A stretch of 64,000 nt of DNA from an uncultured Bacilli bacterium (lineage in GTDB: Bacteria > Bacillota_I > Bacilli_A > RF39 > UBA660), in NCBI GenBank assembly GCA_910585045.1, contig CAJUCD010000001.1:1-64000 (forward strand), read 5' to 3'. The notes beneath the pieces are model-generated. The model made no database searches, had not been told where the DNA came from, and worked only from the letters and a program-made list of their open reading frames with translations. The first letter of the stretch is position 1, and each line of letters begins with the position of its first letter. Positions 54,801 through 62,918 of this stretch are shown here, piece by piece. A program made the translations under genes and the position numbers.

Positions 54801-56617
54801 TTAATTGATTGATATTCTAAAGCTTTACGATATATTTCTTCTAGTTTTATGGCATCATCTTGATATAAATCTGCTAAAAGCATTACTTCTAAAGCCTTAT
54901 TATAATTATCAATGTCGTTCAATCCTTCTTGAGCATATGGCACATATGTAACATTATAATATGAATCCCAGTTATTAGAACCCCAGCCTGCTAAAAGTCT
55001 TTCGCCTTTTTCGGATGCTGTCCATCCACTTACATCATTTTTAATGCTCCACATTCCTTTACCATCTGCAGTTTCGGAGTACTCTAAATAGGCAGCGTGT
55101 CCTGGTTGACCTATAACTCCTGATGGATTTCCTAAACTAGCATTTATATTAGAACCAGTCTTTGATAATCCTCCACAAACAGAACCTTGCTCAAATACTA
55201 TCCATAATTTTGGTTTTCCTGTTTGATATGTAATATTATAAGCTCTTAAATCATATTTTGCATCCCATTTACTATAATTTTCTTCTGAATAATATTCAGG
55301 CTTGTTATAATTATAACCAAATCTATATACTATATAATGATATGGGTCTGTTGTATAAGGTCCCCATTTTGAAGGAAACTTTCTAATATGATGATTTAAC
55401 CATTCAATCTCTTCATCATCAATTATATTGTTCATTACCCAACGCATTTCTTCAATACTTAATGTTTCAAATACTTTATTGATTAATAAATCGTTGGCAT
55501 GCATTTTTTTATATACAGCATATCTTGTAGAAGCATCAGAACATTGATTTCCTCCTACCCATAAGCATACATTTGAAGAATGAGTTAATGATAATGATAT
55601 TATCATTCTTTTATATAAGTTTCCTAAAGTAGTGTATTCTGTACTAGTAGTATTTTTTAAATCATCTTTATATAATGTATATAATTTTATTAGAACATTT
55701 ACTGAATTGATATAAGAGCCTGTTGGTGCCCCACCTGTTATATAATATTTTAAAGCCTCTTTGTCAGTTAATATCCATTCTATTGCTTCTTTATTTTCTT
55801 CACTAAGATGAGCCATTGCTTGTAACATGTCATATTCTAATGATTTAACAAATTTACGTTGTAATAATGTCATTTCTTTTGATGTTAATAAATCATCATA
55901 TGAAGAATTTGCTAAAATGTTATCATATTCTTCTAAAGTCTTTATGAAATTGTATGGAGCTTCGCTAGCTTCTTCGTCATAACCTTCTTTATATAATTTG
56001 GCATTACCATATACAGCATGATCGCCATCTAAATTGCCATTGCTATTTGCATATAATTTAATATAGTTTTTATTACTTACATTAATCTTGATAAATTCTG
56101 CTTCAGTGTTTCCTTTTTTTACAGGAGGAGATACTAAAGTTTCTAAGTCCCAATTTACTCCATCAATAGAAGTATATATCGAGAACTTTACACCATTACC
56201 AGTGCTTCCACGACTGGCATCGACACCATAATATGTAGAAAAGTAATCATAACCTAAACCATTTATGTCATAAACAACCGTGCTTGTGGCATGAGCTGCG
56301 ATACCTTTTAAAAAGCTTTTTGGTTTCCCATCAATTATTAAGGTTATTAATCCTTTGTTATATTTAGTGTCTAAATTTTTATCTAATGTTACTTGGCCCC
56401 AACCAACACTAGAATTATTTTTATCATAAGGAATATCAGATAAATATACAAAATCTTTTTGTTTGGGTGAACTTACACTAACACTACCAAATGATATATT
56501 ATTGTTTGATTTTGAATATAAGGTTATAAATAATAAAATAATAATTATTAACGTGCACATTGTAGTTAATGTTATTTTTTCTTTATAATTTTTAAATAAA
56601 CTCAAAGTTTTTTCCAT
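51875..56617 (-). CDS. Giant surface protein 1: NPCBM, transglutaminase-like, discoidin, Ig repeats, membrane anchor
   Basis: 1580 aa, the same domain order as giant 2. A signal/anchor segment (about 18-36) precedes NPCBM (about 50-210), the transglutaminase-like core (Cys481 in VCGGLSK, His507 in GQPGHAAY), beta modules, discoidin (about 865-1015), four Ig-like repeats (about 1020-1337), a Pro/Asn/Gly stalk (about 1340-1415), the terminal beta domain and a membrane helix (about 1545-1568). Ig repeat 2 carries a ~35-residue charged insertion (around VDDEWFVKDKNGN) not seen in giant 2. Cys-to-His spacing is 26 in both. An own promoter lies at 56643-56671. Confidence 0.82.
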   Translation of the reverse strand: MEKTLSLFKNYKEKITLTTMCTLIIIILLFITLYSKSNNNISFGSVSVSSPKQKDFVYLSDIPYDKNNSSVGWGQVTLDKNLDTKYNKGLITLIIDGKPKSFLKGIAAHATSTVVYDINGLGYDYFSTYYGVDASRGSTGNGVKFSIYTSIDGVNWDLETLVSPPVKKGNTEAEFIKINVSNKNYIKLYANSNGNLDGDHAVYGNAKLYKEGYDEEASEAPYNFIKTLEEYDNILANSSYDDLLTSKEMTLLQRKFVKSLEYDMLQAMAHLSEENKEAIEWILTDKEALKYYITGGAPTGSYINSVNVLIKLYTLYKDDLKNTTSTEYTTLGNLYKRMIISLSLTHSSNVCLWVGGNQCSDASTRYAVYKKMHANDLLINKVFETLSIEEMRWVMNNIIDDEEIEWLNHHIRKFPSKWGPYTTDPYHYIVYRFGYNYNKPEYYSEENYSKWDAKYDLRAYNITYQTGKPKLWIVFEQGSVCGGLSKTGSNINASLGNPSGVIGQPGHAAYLEYSETADGKGMWSIKNDVSGWTASEKGERLLAGWGSNNWDSYYNVTYVPYAQEGLNDIDNYNKALEVMLLADLYQDDAIKLEEIYRKALEYQSINMNAWYGLIRTYQQNENKTAEDYYNLAKYLADNMYEFPVPMFDLLNLLVPNISQTNYYASYTNYLKASLEKGTKVGTTITTNLLQPGITRLMANYLLGKGDYSIASFSFNGENANKIVLGSKYEGNGVRWDYSLDGGNTWTSTSESSILLSNEEISKINATDDIKIHIVGVNYSAENIYTIDITDNNLVESNFYRNDLENRIMGINLNFEWRQNENDAWTSYADASPNNTGNKILQIRESANGTKLASNILTFTFTEDNQPDTRKYVSVSHLSIHGVSSQATGTNQNGNATYAIDGNYNTRWHSAWNGSDNNKWIAIKLDKPISLSSIEYVPADGGNGRITRIKVEGSMDGTNWEEIYIANLANNINTKDLVFAEKPVVQYVRITGVNTTSAGGGSFIAARMFNFFQDITNSPHPTAGVGYSPTEPTTGNVTARLINKSTEDIRITNNGGSDTYVFTENGEFTFEFIDMTNNKTGSAKAKVDWIDRVAPTGTITYNTTSPTNQEVIATLTTSEEVTITNKSNYSVNEDGQVLDSEGNILDGYTVDDEWFVKDKNGNIITNINPYRHEFDKNGEFTFEFVDRAGNKGSATAKVDWIDLEPPLATLTYSKTTLTNEDVTVTIDFNENATVINNSNSKSYTFKENGEVTFEFRDTAGNRGTIKAKVNWIDKIAPTAELKYENIDSKVVVTVINPSEEITYKEGIGVYEFTSNGNYDIIFYDKAGNVGKLTAVITSFKDDTNNPDNPVVPGNPDDNNPDKPNEGDKPGTNEPNNPSNPGGDKPNGGNNSGGNTGNKPGTDNKPNKPVNTEYKKYTVNGINVEIPVSALIEEGTLKADKFELADELKGKFGELSEYYYIHMINSNSEKLNITSSSPIKISIRLKGLKEFIGVYEITEDNKIKLVDYVKNGNNIEITTKNLGKYVVSYKELKAVSPNATLPVIYVHNKKNNFMWIVASIGILVLGLIIYILKKPQKLEQST

Positions 56618-56642
56618 ATTGTATTCCTACCTTTTTTATTTT

Positions 56643-56671
56643 ATTATACTTTAAATTAGAGCGTTAATCAA
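56643..56671 (-). promoter_or_regulatory. Sigma-A type promoter of giant 1
   Basis: On the minus strand TTGATT (56666-56671) and TATAAT (56643-56648) are 17 bp apart, 25 bp before the start codon. Confidence 0.75.
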
Positions 56672-56728
56672 TAATACAAGATATATATTCTTAATTAAAA
56701 ATAAAAATTTCAATGAAATGGTAATAAT

Positions 56729-57781
56729 CTATTTTTTACCTACAAAAAAATGATTAAAAATGTAAGAAATTATTTTGCTAAAAAAACGGCAGCCAACATT
56801 AAATATTAAAAATAGTATAAATTTAAGATAGAATATTTTTAATATTATATTCACTATTATAAATTTAATTTTTAAAATGTTTATGTATCTTTTATAGATA
56901 TGGTTATTTTGCTTAGTTATAGCTTTAGCACATACTTCGCCACTTTTAAGACCATATCTTAGACCTGATAAAGTTAATGGATCACAGGCTCCTGCTGCAT
57001 CTCCTACAAAATAAACATTTTTGTTGATAATACCTTTTCTAGTTCCAATCGGTGTAAAAGAACCCTTTAAATCTTTTAAATCACATGAAATATTTAATTT
57101 TTTTAAGAATTCTTTAAATATTAAATTATAATTATTCTTAGGATTATATACATCTGTTATTCCTACATTGGTAGTTCCGTTATAATTACTAACCCATGCA
57201 TATCCTTTTTGTGTAATACCAAAGTGAATATTTATAGAGTTTTTAAACTTGCTAGAAAATGTTACTTGCATAGCAATATTTCTGGAAGATGTTTTTTGAT
57301 ATTGGCTGCCAAAACCTAATGTGCCATCTGCAAAAACTAAATAATCATAATTTATTGTTTCGTTAGTTGATAAAGTTAATTCATTTTCTCTTAGATTATG
57401 TTTAATTATTTTAGCATTTTCTTTTATATTAATATTATTAGATATGGCAGTTTTATAAAATTCATAATCTAATTCTGTACGTTCTATTTGTTTATTAGTA
57501 TATAAAAATTTGTTGATAATAGTTTGTTTTAATTTTAAATTATAATATATTTTAAAATCTTCTATTAAAGAATAATGACATTTTGATATGTCTAGACCTA
57601 ATTTTTCATAATACTTTTTTGTTTTGTTGGTTATATAGCCTGCACAACATTTATATCTAGGAAATTTATATTGTTCAATTACTAAAATATCTTTAATACC
57701 TAACTTTTGAAGATTTAAAGCGGTTGATAATCCTGAAGGTCCAGCACCTATTATTAGGACATGATATTTATTTTTTTGCAT
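56729..57781 (-). CDS. FAD-dependent geranylgeranyl-reductase-family protein
   Basis: 350 aa. The FAD motif GAGPSGLSTALNLQKLG, the family CCAG motif (YKCCAGYI), FADGTLG and the C-terminal FAD-binding VGDAAGACDPLTLSGLRYGLKSG match geranylgeranyl-reductase-like flavoproteins. These reduce isoprenoid double bonds or related lipids. Two hydrophobic C-terminal segments (about 300-340) suggest membrane association. Substrate is unknown; a polyprenyl lipid of the envelope is a fair guess. Confidence 0.8.
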   Translation of the reverse strand: MQKNKYHVLIIGAGPSGLSTALNLQKLGIKDILVIEQYKFPRYKCCAGYITNKTKKYYEKLGLDISKCHYSLIEDFKIYYNLKLKQTIINKFLYTNKQIERTELDYEFYKTAISNNINIKENAKIIKHNLRENELTLSTNETINYDYLVFADGTLGFGSQYQKTSSRNIAMQVTFSSKFKNSINIHFGITQKGYAWVSNYNGTTNVGITDVYNPKNNYNLIFKEFLKKLNISCDLKDLKGSFTPIGTRKGIINKNVYFVGDAAGACDPLTLSGLRYGLKSGEVCAKAITKQNNHIYKRYINILKIKFIIVNIILKIFYLKFILFLIFNVGCRFFSKIISYIFNHFFVGKK

Positions 57782-57842
57782 ATAAACACCTCAATTAAAT
57801 TATAAGTGATATTTTAATAAAATTCTATAATTCGAGATTTAT

Positions 57843-57872
57843 TTGACATTTTTTTATTTTGTTCTTTATTAT
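57843..57872 (+). promoter_or_regulatory. Sigma-A type promoter of the 38-aa gene
   Basis: TTGACA (57843-57848) and TATTAT (57867-57872) are 18 bp apart, upstream of a GGAGG site. Confidence 0.6.
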
Positions 57873-57925
57873 TGTATTTAGGAGATATTTAGTGTTATAA
57901 TTAGGGTGCAATTGGAGGTGGACTC

Positions 57926-58042
57926 ATGAAAATTATTAAGAAGAACTTACCTGAGGGTGTAAAAAAACAATTTGGTAAAGTTAAAGGTGTTAAAGTAAAA
58001 TTTATTAATAAGAATTTAGATAAGAAAAAAGCTAGTAAATAA
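57926..58042 (+). CDS. 38-aa very basic mini-protein
   Basis: An ATG with GGAGGTG upstream opens a 38-residue protein (MKIIKKNLPEGVKKQFGKVK... ending DKKKASK) with about 15 Lys and 3 acidic residues. A TTGACA promoter precedes it and a strong terminator overlaps its end, so it is a complete transcription unit despite its size. It has no signal peptide. It could be a ribosome- or nucleic-acid-binding small protein; the family is not recognised. Confidence 0.7.
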   Translation: MKIIKKNLPEGVKKQFGKVKGVKVKFINKNLDKKKASK

Positions 58043-58064
58043 TTAAGATTTATTAGCTTTTTTT
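58031..58064. terminator. Bidirectional terminator
   Basis: GCTAGTAAAT (58031-58040) pairs with ATTTATTAGC (58048-58057, one G-U pair), flanked by A and T runs. It ends the mini-protein and the minus-strand two-component operon. Confidence 0.82.
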
Positions 58065-58758
58065 AAAATCCCAATATTAATGAATATATTGTATCATATG
58101 TATAATTATAAGTTATTTTTATATTATGCTTAACATCTTCTATATAATAAATGGATCCATAATTATTGTTATATTCTTTTTGATAAGATTTTCTAATACT
58201 TGTTATTTCAAAACCAATACTATTTGTTAAACCTATTTTGCTTAATTTATCTTTTATGCATTTGCTGGCACTTTCAATAGTTTCCATTGTATTTTCTAAC
58301 TCTAAATTATTTAAAACGCCAGGAAGTAAAATGCTATATGCAATATTTTTACCATCTAAGCTGAAAGCGAGCGTTCCATTTTGATTAGATAAATACATTA
58401 AATTAAAATCATAATTTGATGGTTTTATAACATATAGATTTAAATTGCCATTTTCTTTTAAATTGTTTAAAGTTTCACTAACTGTTGTTTTAGAAAATTC
58501 ACTTATTAAATTTAATAAAAAATCGTTATTTAGAATTTGTTCTAATTCTAATTTAGTTATAGTTTCAATTTTAGGGTTTGATAATATATTTTCAAAAACA
58601 TTATCTTCACTATTATCATAATTATAATTATTTTTATAACTAATTATAGTATTATCATTATTTTTAATAAACTTATTAATATTGATAATAAATAGATAGT
58701 AAAGCCCTAGAATAATGCTTAGAATAAGAAAAAAATTAATTATTTTTATTTTTTGCAT
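58063..58758 (-). CDS. Membrane-anchored extracytoplasmic protein of a two-component operon
   Basis: 231 aa. One N-terminal helix (about 7-27) anchors a ~200-residue extracellular part with a beta-rich C-terminus (YIEDVKHNIKITYNYTYDTIYS). It overlaps the histidine kinase gene by 13 bp. The layout recalls YycH/YycI-like accessory proteins that modulate a sensor kinase, but the sequence is not clearly of that family. Confidence 0.55.
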   Translation of the reverse strand: MQKIKIINFFLILSIILGLYYLFIININKFIKNNDNTIISYKNNYNYDNSEDNVFENILSNPKIETITKLELEQILNNDFLLNLISEFSKTTVSETLNNLKENGNLNLYVIKPSNYDFNLMYLSNQNGTLAFSLDGKNIAYSILLPGVLNNLELENTMETIESASKCIKDKLSKIGLTNSIGFEITSIRKSYQKEYNNNYGSIYYIEDVKHNIKITYNYTYDTIYSLILGF

Positions 58759-60074
58759 CTTGACCTCGTAAATATTATTTCTATTTTAGTTCCCTTTTGC
58801 TCTTGGCTTTTAATATTAAAATTCCAATCGTGAAGTTTGATAATATTTAAAACTAATGGAATTCCAAGACCCATACCTGATTCACTACGATTACGATTTT
58901 TATTTAAAGTGTAAAATGGTTCTTTTATTTTTTCTATTTCAGTTTCTGGAATACCACAGCCATTATCAGCTATTGTTAATATTTTTTTTGTTAAAACTAT
59001 TTTAATTTCAGGGGTTGGAGCGGCATTTATGCCATTTTTAACTAAATTGAAAATTAATGATTTAAATAAAGTTTCATCTATTTCTTTATTTATGTCAGAC
59101 TGTATTTCAGAAATAAAAATTGTATCTTTATATAATAATTTTAACTCATTAATATAAGATTTTAATAAGTTAGAAATATTTTTATTTTGAAGTTTTATAG
59201 AAGAAGTCTCAAGTGTTAGTATGTGCATTAATTTGTCTCGCATATTCTCAATGTATTTTCCTTCTTCATTTATTTTAGCAGAATAATTTATTATAGTTTC
59301 TAAATCTGTTACTTTTTTATTTTTTATAAGACTGGAATAGCCTATGATTGATGTGAGAGGCGTTCTTATTTCATGAGTTAAATTACCAATAAAAACACGT
59401 CTATTCTCACTTATAGCTTCAATTTCTTCTATATTTTTATTTATTGAAGCGGTCATTTTAGCAAATGATGTTGCAAACTCACCAATTTCATCATGACCAA
59501 GTTTAGGAATTACTGTATTATAATGTCCATTTTCAAGCTCCTTCACAGTCTTTTGGAGCCTTTTTATTTTATGGGTTATTAGAAATACCAGCCCTGATAA
59601 AATAATTGAAACTAAAAAAGAAGAAATTAAACTAAGGTTTATAAAATAATGTATTTGGTTGGTACGATTTTCGTAGATATTACTTATATCTGACATTGTT
59701 ATAACAGTGTAATTATTGTTTTTGTGGGCTAAAAAGATTTGATTATTATTAATGTAAGCGTGAATATCATCTCCTAAGTTACTCATTAATTTAGTTTCTA
59801 TTTCAGGATAATTTTCTGGAAAATTAGTAGAAAATATTTCATTATTTATATAAATTTTGGTATATGTGCCATTAGTATAGTAGCTACTAATTATATTATC
59901 AGGGCTGTAATAAATAACTGAATTCATAATATTATTTATTTCTACTATATGTTTTTCTATTGCATTATTAATATTCGTTTGATATGTGTTATTAATAAGA
60001 TTTATGCCTATTATGTTTATAGTTATAATAACTAGAGTAAAGGCCATTAAAAATATTTTAAGTCCAAAACGCAT
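58746..60074 (-). CDS. Sensor histidine kinase
   Basis: 442 aa. Two membrane helices (about 5-27 and 150-170) flank a ~120-residue extracellular sensor. A HAMP segment follows, then HisKA with the phosphoacceptor His in GNLTHEIRTPLTSIIGYSSLI and an ATPase domain (LVKNGINAAP, DNGCGIPE, GMGLGIPLV). It overlaps the response regulator gene by one base. The stimulus is unknown. Confidence 0.93.
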   Translation of the reverse strand: MRFGLKIFLMAFTLVIITINIIGINLINNTYQTNINNAIEKHIVEINNIMNSVIYYSPDNIISSYYTNGTYTKIYINNEIFSTNFPENYPEIETKLMSNLGDDIHAYINNNQIFLAHKNNNYTVITMSDISNIYENRTNQIHYFINLSLISSFLVSIILSGLVFLITHKIKRLQKTVKELENGHYNTVIPKLGHDEIGEFATSFAKMTASINKNIEEIEAISENRRVFIGNLTHEIRTPLTSIIGYSSLIKNKKVTDLETIINYSAKINEEGKYIENMRDKLMHILTLETSSIKLQNKNISNLLKSYINELKLLYKDTIFISEIQSDINKEIDETLFKSLIFNLVKNGINAAPTPEIKIVLTKKILTIADNGCGIPETEIEKIKEPFYTLNKNRNRSESGMGLGIPLVLNIIKLHDWNFNIKSQEQKGTKIEIIFTRSRCKK

Positions 60075-60721
60075 TATTGTTCACCTTTTAAGCGATATCC
60101 GACTCGATTAATAGTTATTAAATCTGTTTTTAAATTTAGTTTTTTACGTAATTCACCAATATGAAAATCAATAGTTCTAGTTTCAATTTCAGTATAAATT
60201 CCCCAAACTTTATTTAAAAGCTCATCTCTACTAAGAACTTTATCTATGTTTTTTAGAAATAGAAGTAATAAATCATATTCCTTAGGTGATAGATTAATTA
60301 ACTCTTTATCTTTATATACCTCTCGCTTATTATTGTTAACAGTAATATTTTTATATTTAAAGTTTTCTGGTTGGTTCTTTAGACGCAATTCAACTCTAGC
60401 TAGTAATTCTAGAGGCTCAAATGGTTTTGTCATATAGTCAATACCCTGTTTTAAGCCTCTAACTATTGTAGTTATGTCGTTTTTAGCAGATAAAAAAATT
60501 ATAGGTGTTTGATTATTATCTATGCGTTCTAAAACTTCAAAACCATTTAGCTTAGGTAGCATAATATCAAGAATTATTAAATCGTAACAGTTGTTATTTA
60601 TTTTAAATAAAGCATTCTCGCCATCATAACAAGTTTCTGTTTCATAATTGGCTAAAGCAAGTGTATCTAAAATTAATTTTGATATATTTTTTTCGTCTTC
60701 TACTATTAGTATTTTGCTCAT
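60074..60721 (-). CDS. OmpR-family response regulator
   Basis: 215 aa. A receiver domain has the acidic pair VEDE, the phospho-Asp in DLIILDIMLPK, and Lys in MTKPFEP. A C-terminal winged helix (about 125-213, LSPKEYDLLLLFLKN, DFHIGELRKKL) binds DNA. It is first in the operon with the kinase and the anchored accessory protein. Confidence 0.94.
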   Translation of the reverse strand: MSKILIVEDEKNISKLILDTLALANYETETCYDGENALFKINNNCYDLIILDIMLPKLNGFEVLERIDNNQTPIIFLSAKNDITTIVRGLKQGIDYMTKPFEPLELLARVELRLKNQPENFKYKNITVNNNKREVYKDKELINLSPKEYDLLLLFLKNIDKVLSRDELLNKVWGIYTEIETRTIDFHIGELRKKLNLKTDLITINRVGYRLKGEQ

Positions 60722-60790
60722 AAAACATCACATTTATATTTTACCACAATATGTAGTGTTTTAATGTAAGTATTTTGTAAGTTTTTCATT

Positions 60791-60817
60791 AAAAAAAGTA
60801 ATGTTTAAGCATTACTT
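60791..60817 (-). terminator. Rho-independent terminator
   Basis: A perfect AAGTAATG/CATTACTT stem (60796-60803 with 60810-60817) is followed by T on the minus strand. It overlaps the 3' end of gatD. Confidence 0.82.
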
Positions 60818-61395
60818 GTTAATATATCAACAAAATAATTAGTTAGCTTAGGATTTCGTGCTAATAATGGACCAATAATGGAAGTAACATAAAAATTATT
60901 TTCAATATAACCTTCCATTAAAGTGCCATCATTACCATAGCCTTCATTAATATTAAATAATATTTTATTTGTAGATTTAATTAAATATTCTGTGTTTTGA
61001 AAACCATATATATTATCAGGACAAAGTGAAGTAGTAGCTATAACATCTGAAACTACTCTTTTTTCTGTTTCTTCAATTTCATAAAGTTTTAGAAAATCTA
61101 AAATGCTTAAAGCATTACCTGTTACTAATAGAACTCTATTCTCACTTATATAACGTAATAATTCTTTACGATAAGGAATTAAACGGGATTTTACTAATTC
61201 TAGATTTTCTTTTGTTCCACTTCCCAAGTAGATAAAGTCTAAATCATTAAAGTTTATTTTATCATTAGGATTAATATTGATAATTTCAACATCAACTTCT
61301 TTTTGTTCTAAAGCATATTTTAGAGCTTTAATATTACCATTTTCACCATATAAGTTTAATTCATAAGGATATAGATTAGCGATTTTTACTTGCAT
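60805..61395 (-). CDS. gatD: GatD-like glutamine amidotransferase, apparently catalytically degenerate
   Basis: 196 aa, shorter than typical GatD (about 240). It is the usual partner of MurT, supplying ammonia to amidate the D-Glu of lipid II. The place of the catalytic Cys loop (family CGGYQ) reads TGNALSILDF, and the place of the catalytic His (family LHGP) reads SIIGPLLARNP. So both residues appear to be lost, although NEGYGND and the overall order are kept. It overlaps murT by 10 bp. It may be a structural subunit or use free ammonia; an assignment error is also possible. Confidence 0.75.
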   Translation of the reverse strand: MQVKIANLYPYELNLYGENGNIKALKYALEQKEVDVEIININPNDKINFNDLDFIYLGSGTKENLELVKSRLIPYRKELLRYISENRVLLVTGNALSILDFLKLYEIEETEKRVVSDVIATTSLCPDNIYGFQNTEYLIKSTNKILFNINEGYGNDGTLMEGYIENNFYVTSIIGPLLARNPKLTNYFVDILTSNA

Positions 61396-62714
61396 GATTC
61401 TTCCTCCTTAAAAGTTTCTGTAAATGGGTCTATATAATCAAAATTTAAAATACCATAAATAACCTCAGATTCACTGTTTATAATATGTTCTTTTATGTCT
61501 AATAAACTATCAGCTGTAATTATTTGAGATTCTTTTATACCTGCTAGAATTAAGCGTTGTTTAATGTTATTTTTATCAATACCACAGGCATAAAAAGTGC
61601 CAATTGTAGAATTATTTAATAATTCAAATTCAATATCATAAAGCCATGATATGTCAAAGTGCTTATAGCGACGAGAAATTTCTTTCCAACCAATTATAAT
61701 ATCTTTAGGACGATTATCACTAATTACTTTAAAAATTGATTGGTTATAGGTTGAGGCATTTTCAGCTTTTGAGCTAAGAGGAATAAATTCCTTTTTATAA
61801 GCTTTAAAATTTAAGCTTTTAGAAATATTTAATTTATTTACGGAATTTATAATAGCACTAAATTCTATCTTTAGTTCTTGCAAAGTTGTGATAGCAGCTA
61901 GAGTATTGTAGGCATAATAAAGCATATCTCCTCCAATATTTACCTTTTTATCATTTAGTACTAAAGAACAATCTTCTAAATTTAAGTTATAAGCAGTTGT
62001 TGAAGGTTCAATGTATTTAAAATCACAATTAGGACAGTTATACTTGCCTAAAGTTTCAAAATTATAGTAATCATACTCTAAAAATGTATGACATTTTGGA
62101 CAAAAATAAATATTTAGATTTTCAAATATTTGACTTTTATAACTGTATTTATTTTGGGTAATACTATAATATATATTTTCATTAGGTAAATCTAGAGCAA
62201 ATTTACGTAAAAAAGGTTCATCCATGTTAGTTATGATTTTAGTATTAGATGGTATACTCATTAATATTTCATTGTATATGATTTCAACATTATATTGTCT
62301 TGGTGGTTGATCTTTTGTAATATTAGTTATTATTAAATAGTCAGGTTTAAGGTCTTGAAATACTGTTTTAGCATACCGCTCATCAATTTCTAAAACAATA
62401 TAGTCTGTTTTTATTTTGCCAAAGATTGTAGAATTTTTAATAAGACTTGTAGTTATTCCCCAAGCTAGATTAGAACCAGAATTATTATGACAAACAGTTT
62501 TATTATTATCTCGTAATACTTCGGCAATTAAATTAGAAGTACTGCCTTTACCTGAAGAACCAGTAACAGCAATAATTGGGCAAACATATTGTAATTTACT
62601 TAATATTTTCTTATCAATCTTTAAGGCTACTTTACCTGGTAAAGAACTGCCACGATTTAAAATTTTTCCAAAAATTAAGGCTATCTTAGCCATGAGTATA
62701 GATAATAATTTCAT
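61386..62714 (-). CDS. murT: Lipid II isoglutaminyl synthase subunit MurT
   Basis: 442 aa. A Mur-ligase ATP-binding loop GSSGKGSTSN, a zinc ribbon (CPKCHTFLEYD, CPNCDF; about 212-235) and the C-terminal DUF1727 with FDISWLYDIEFELL are present. MurT activates and amidates D-Glu in lipid II using ammonia from GatD. The start overlaps no other gene; promoter not clear. Partner gatD follows in a coupled frame. Confidence 0.9.
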   Translation of the reverse strand: MKLLSILMAKIALIFGKILNRGSSLPGKVALKIDKKILSKLQYVCPIIAVTGSSGKGSTSNLIAEVLRDNNKTVCHNNSGSNLAWGITTSLIKNSTIFGKIKTDYIVLEIDERYAKTVFQDLKPDYLIITNITKDQPPRQYNVEIIYNEILMSIPSNTKIITNMDEPFLRKFALDLPNENIYYSITQNKYSYKSQIFENLNIYFCPKCHTFLEYDYYNFETLGKYNCPNCDFKYIEPSTTAYNLNLEDCSLVLNDKKVNIGGDMLYYAYNTLAAITTLQELKIEFSAIINSVNKLNISKSLNFKAYKKEFIPLSSKAENASTYNQSIFKVISDNRPKDIIIGWKEISRRYKHFDISWLYDIEFELLNNSTIGTFYACGIDKNNIKQRLILAGIKESQIITADSLLDIKEHIINSESEVIYGILNFDYIDPFTETFKEEESCK

Positions 62715-62866
62715 AGAAATACCTTTATACTTTCTAATGTCTTATTTAAAGGTATGACATTCCAACCTTTTAACTCATATTTTATACTTCCACATATTAT
62801 AATTATATTTATGAGTTTTACTTATATTTATTTTAACATGAAATTAAAATATTGAAAATATTAAAT

Positions 62867-62895
62867 TTGACAGACGCATATTTTTATAGTACTAT
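62867..62895 (+). promoter_or_regulatory. Sigma-A type promoter of glmS
   Basis: TTGACA (62867-62872) and TACTAT (62890-62895) are 17 bp apart, 23 bp before the start. No glmS-ribozyme core is visible in the 204-bp gap. Confidence 0.75.
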
Positions 62896-62918
62896 GAGTT
62901 TAAAGGATGTGATATACA

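Noticed and set aside
45824..56617. LPXTG sortase anchoring of the giant proteins
   Set aside because: Both end in a hydrophobic helix and Lys-rich tail but have no LPXTG-type pentapeptide before it; they are called membrane-anchored.
62715..62918. glmS ribozyme upstream of glmS
   Set aside because: The gap is only ~200 bp and shows a plain TTGACA/TACTAT promoter with no conserved ribozyme core words.
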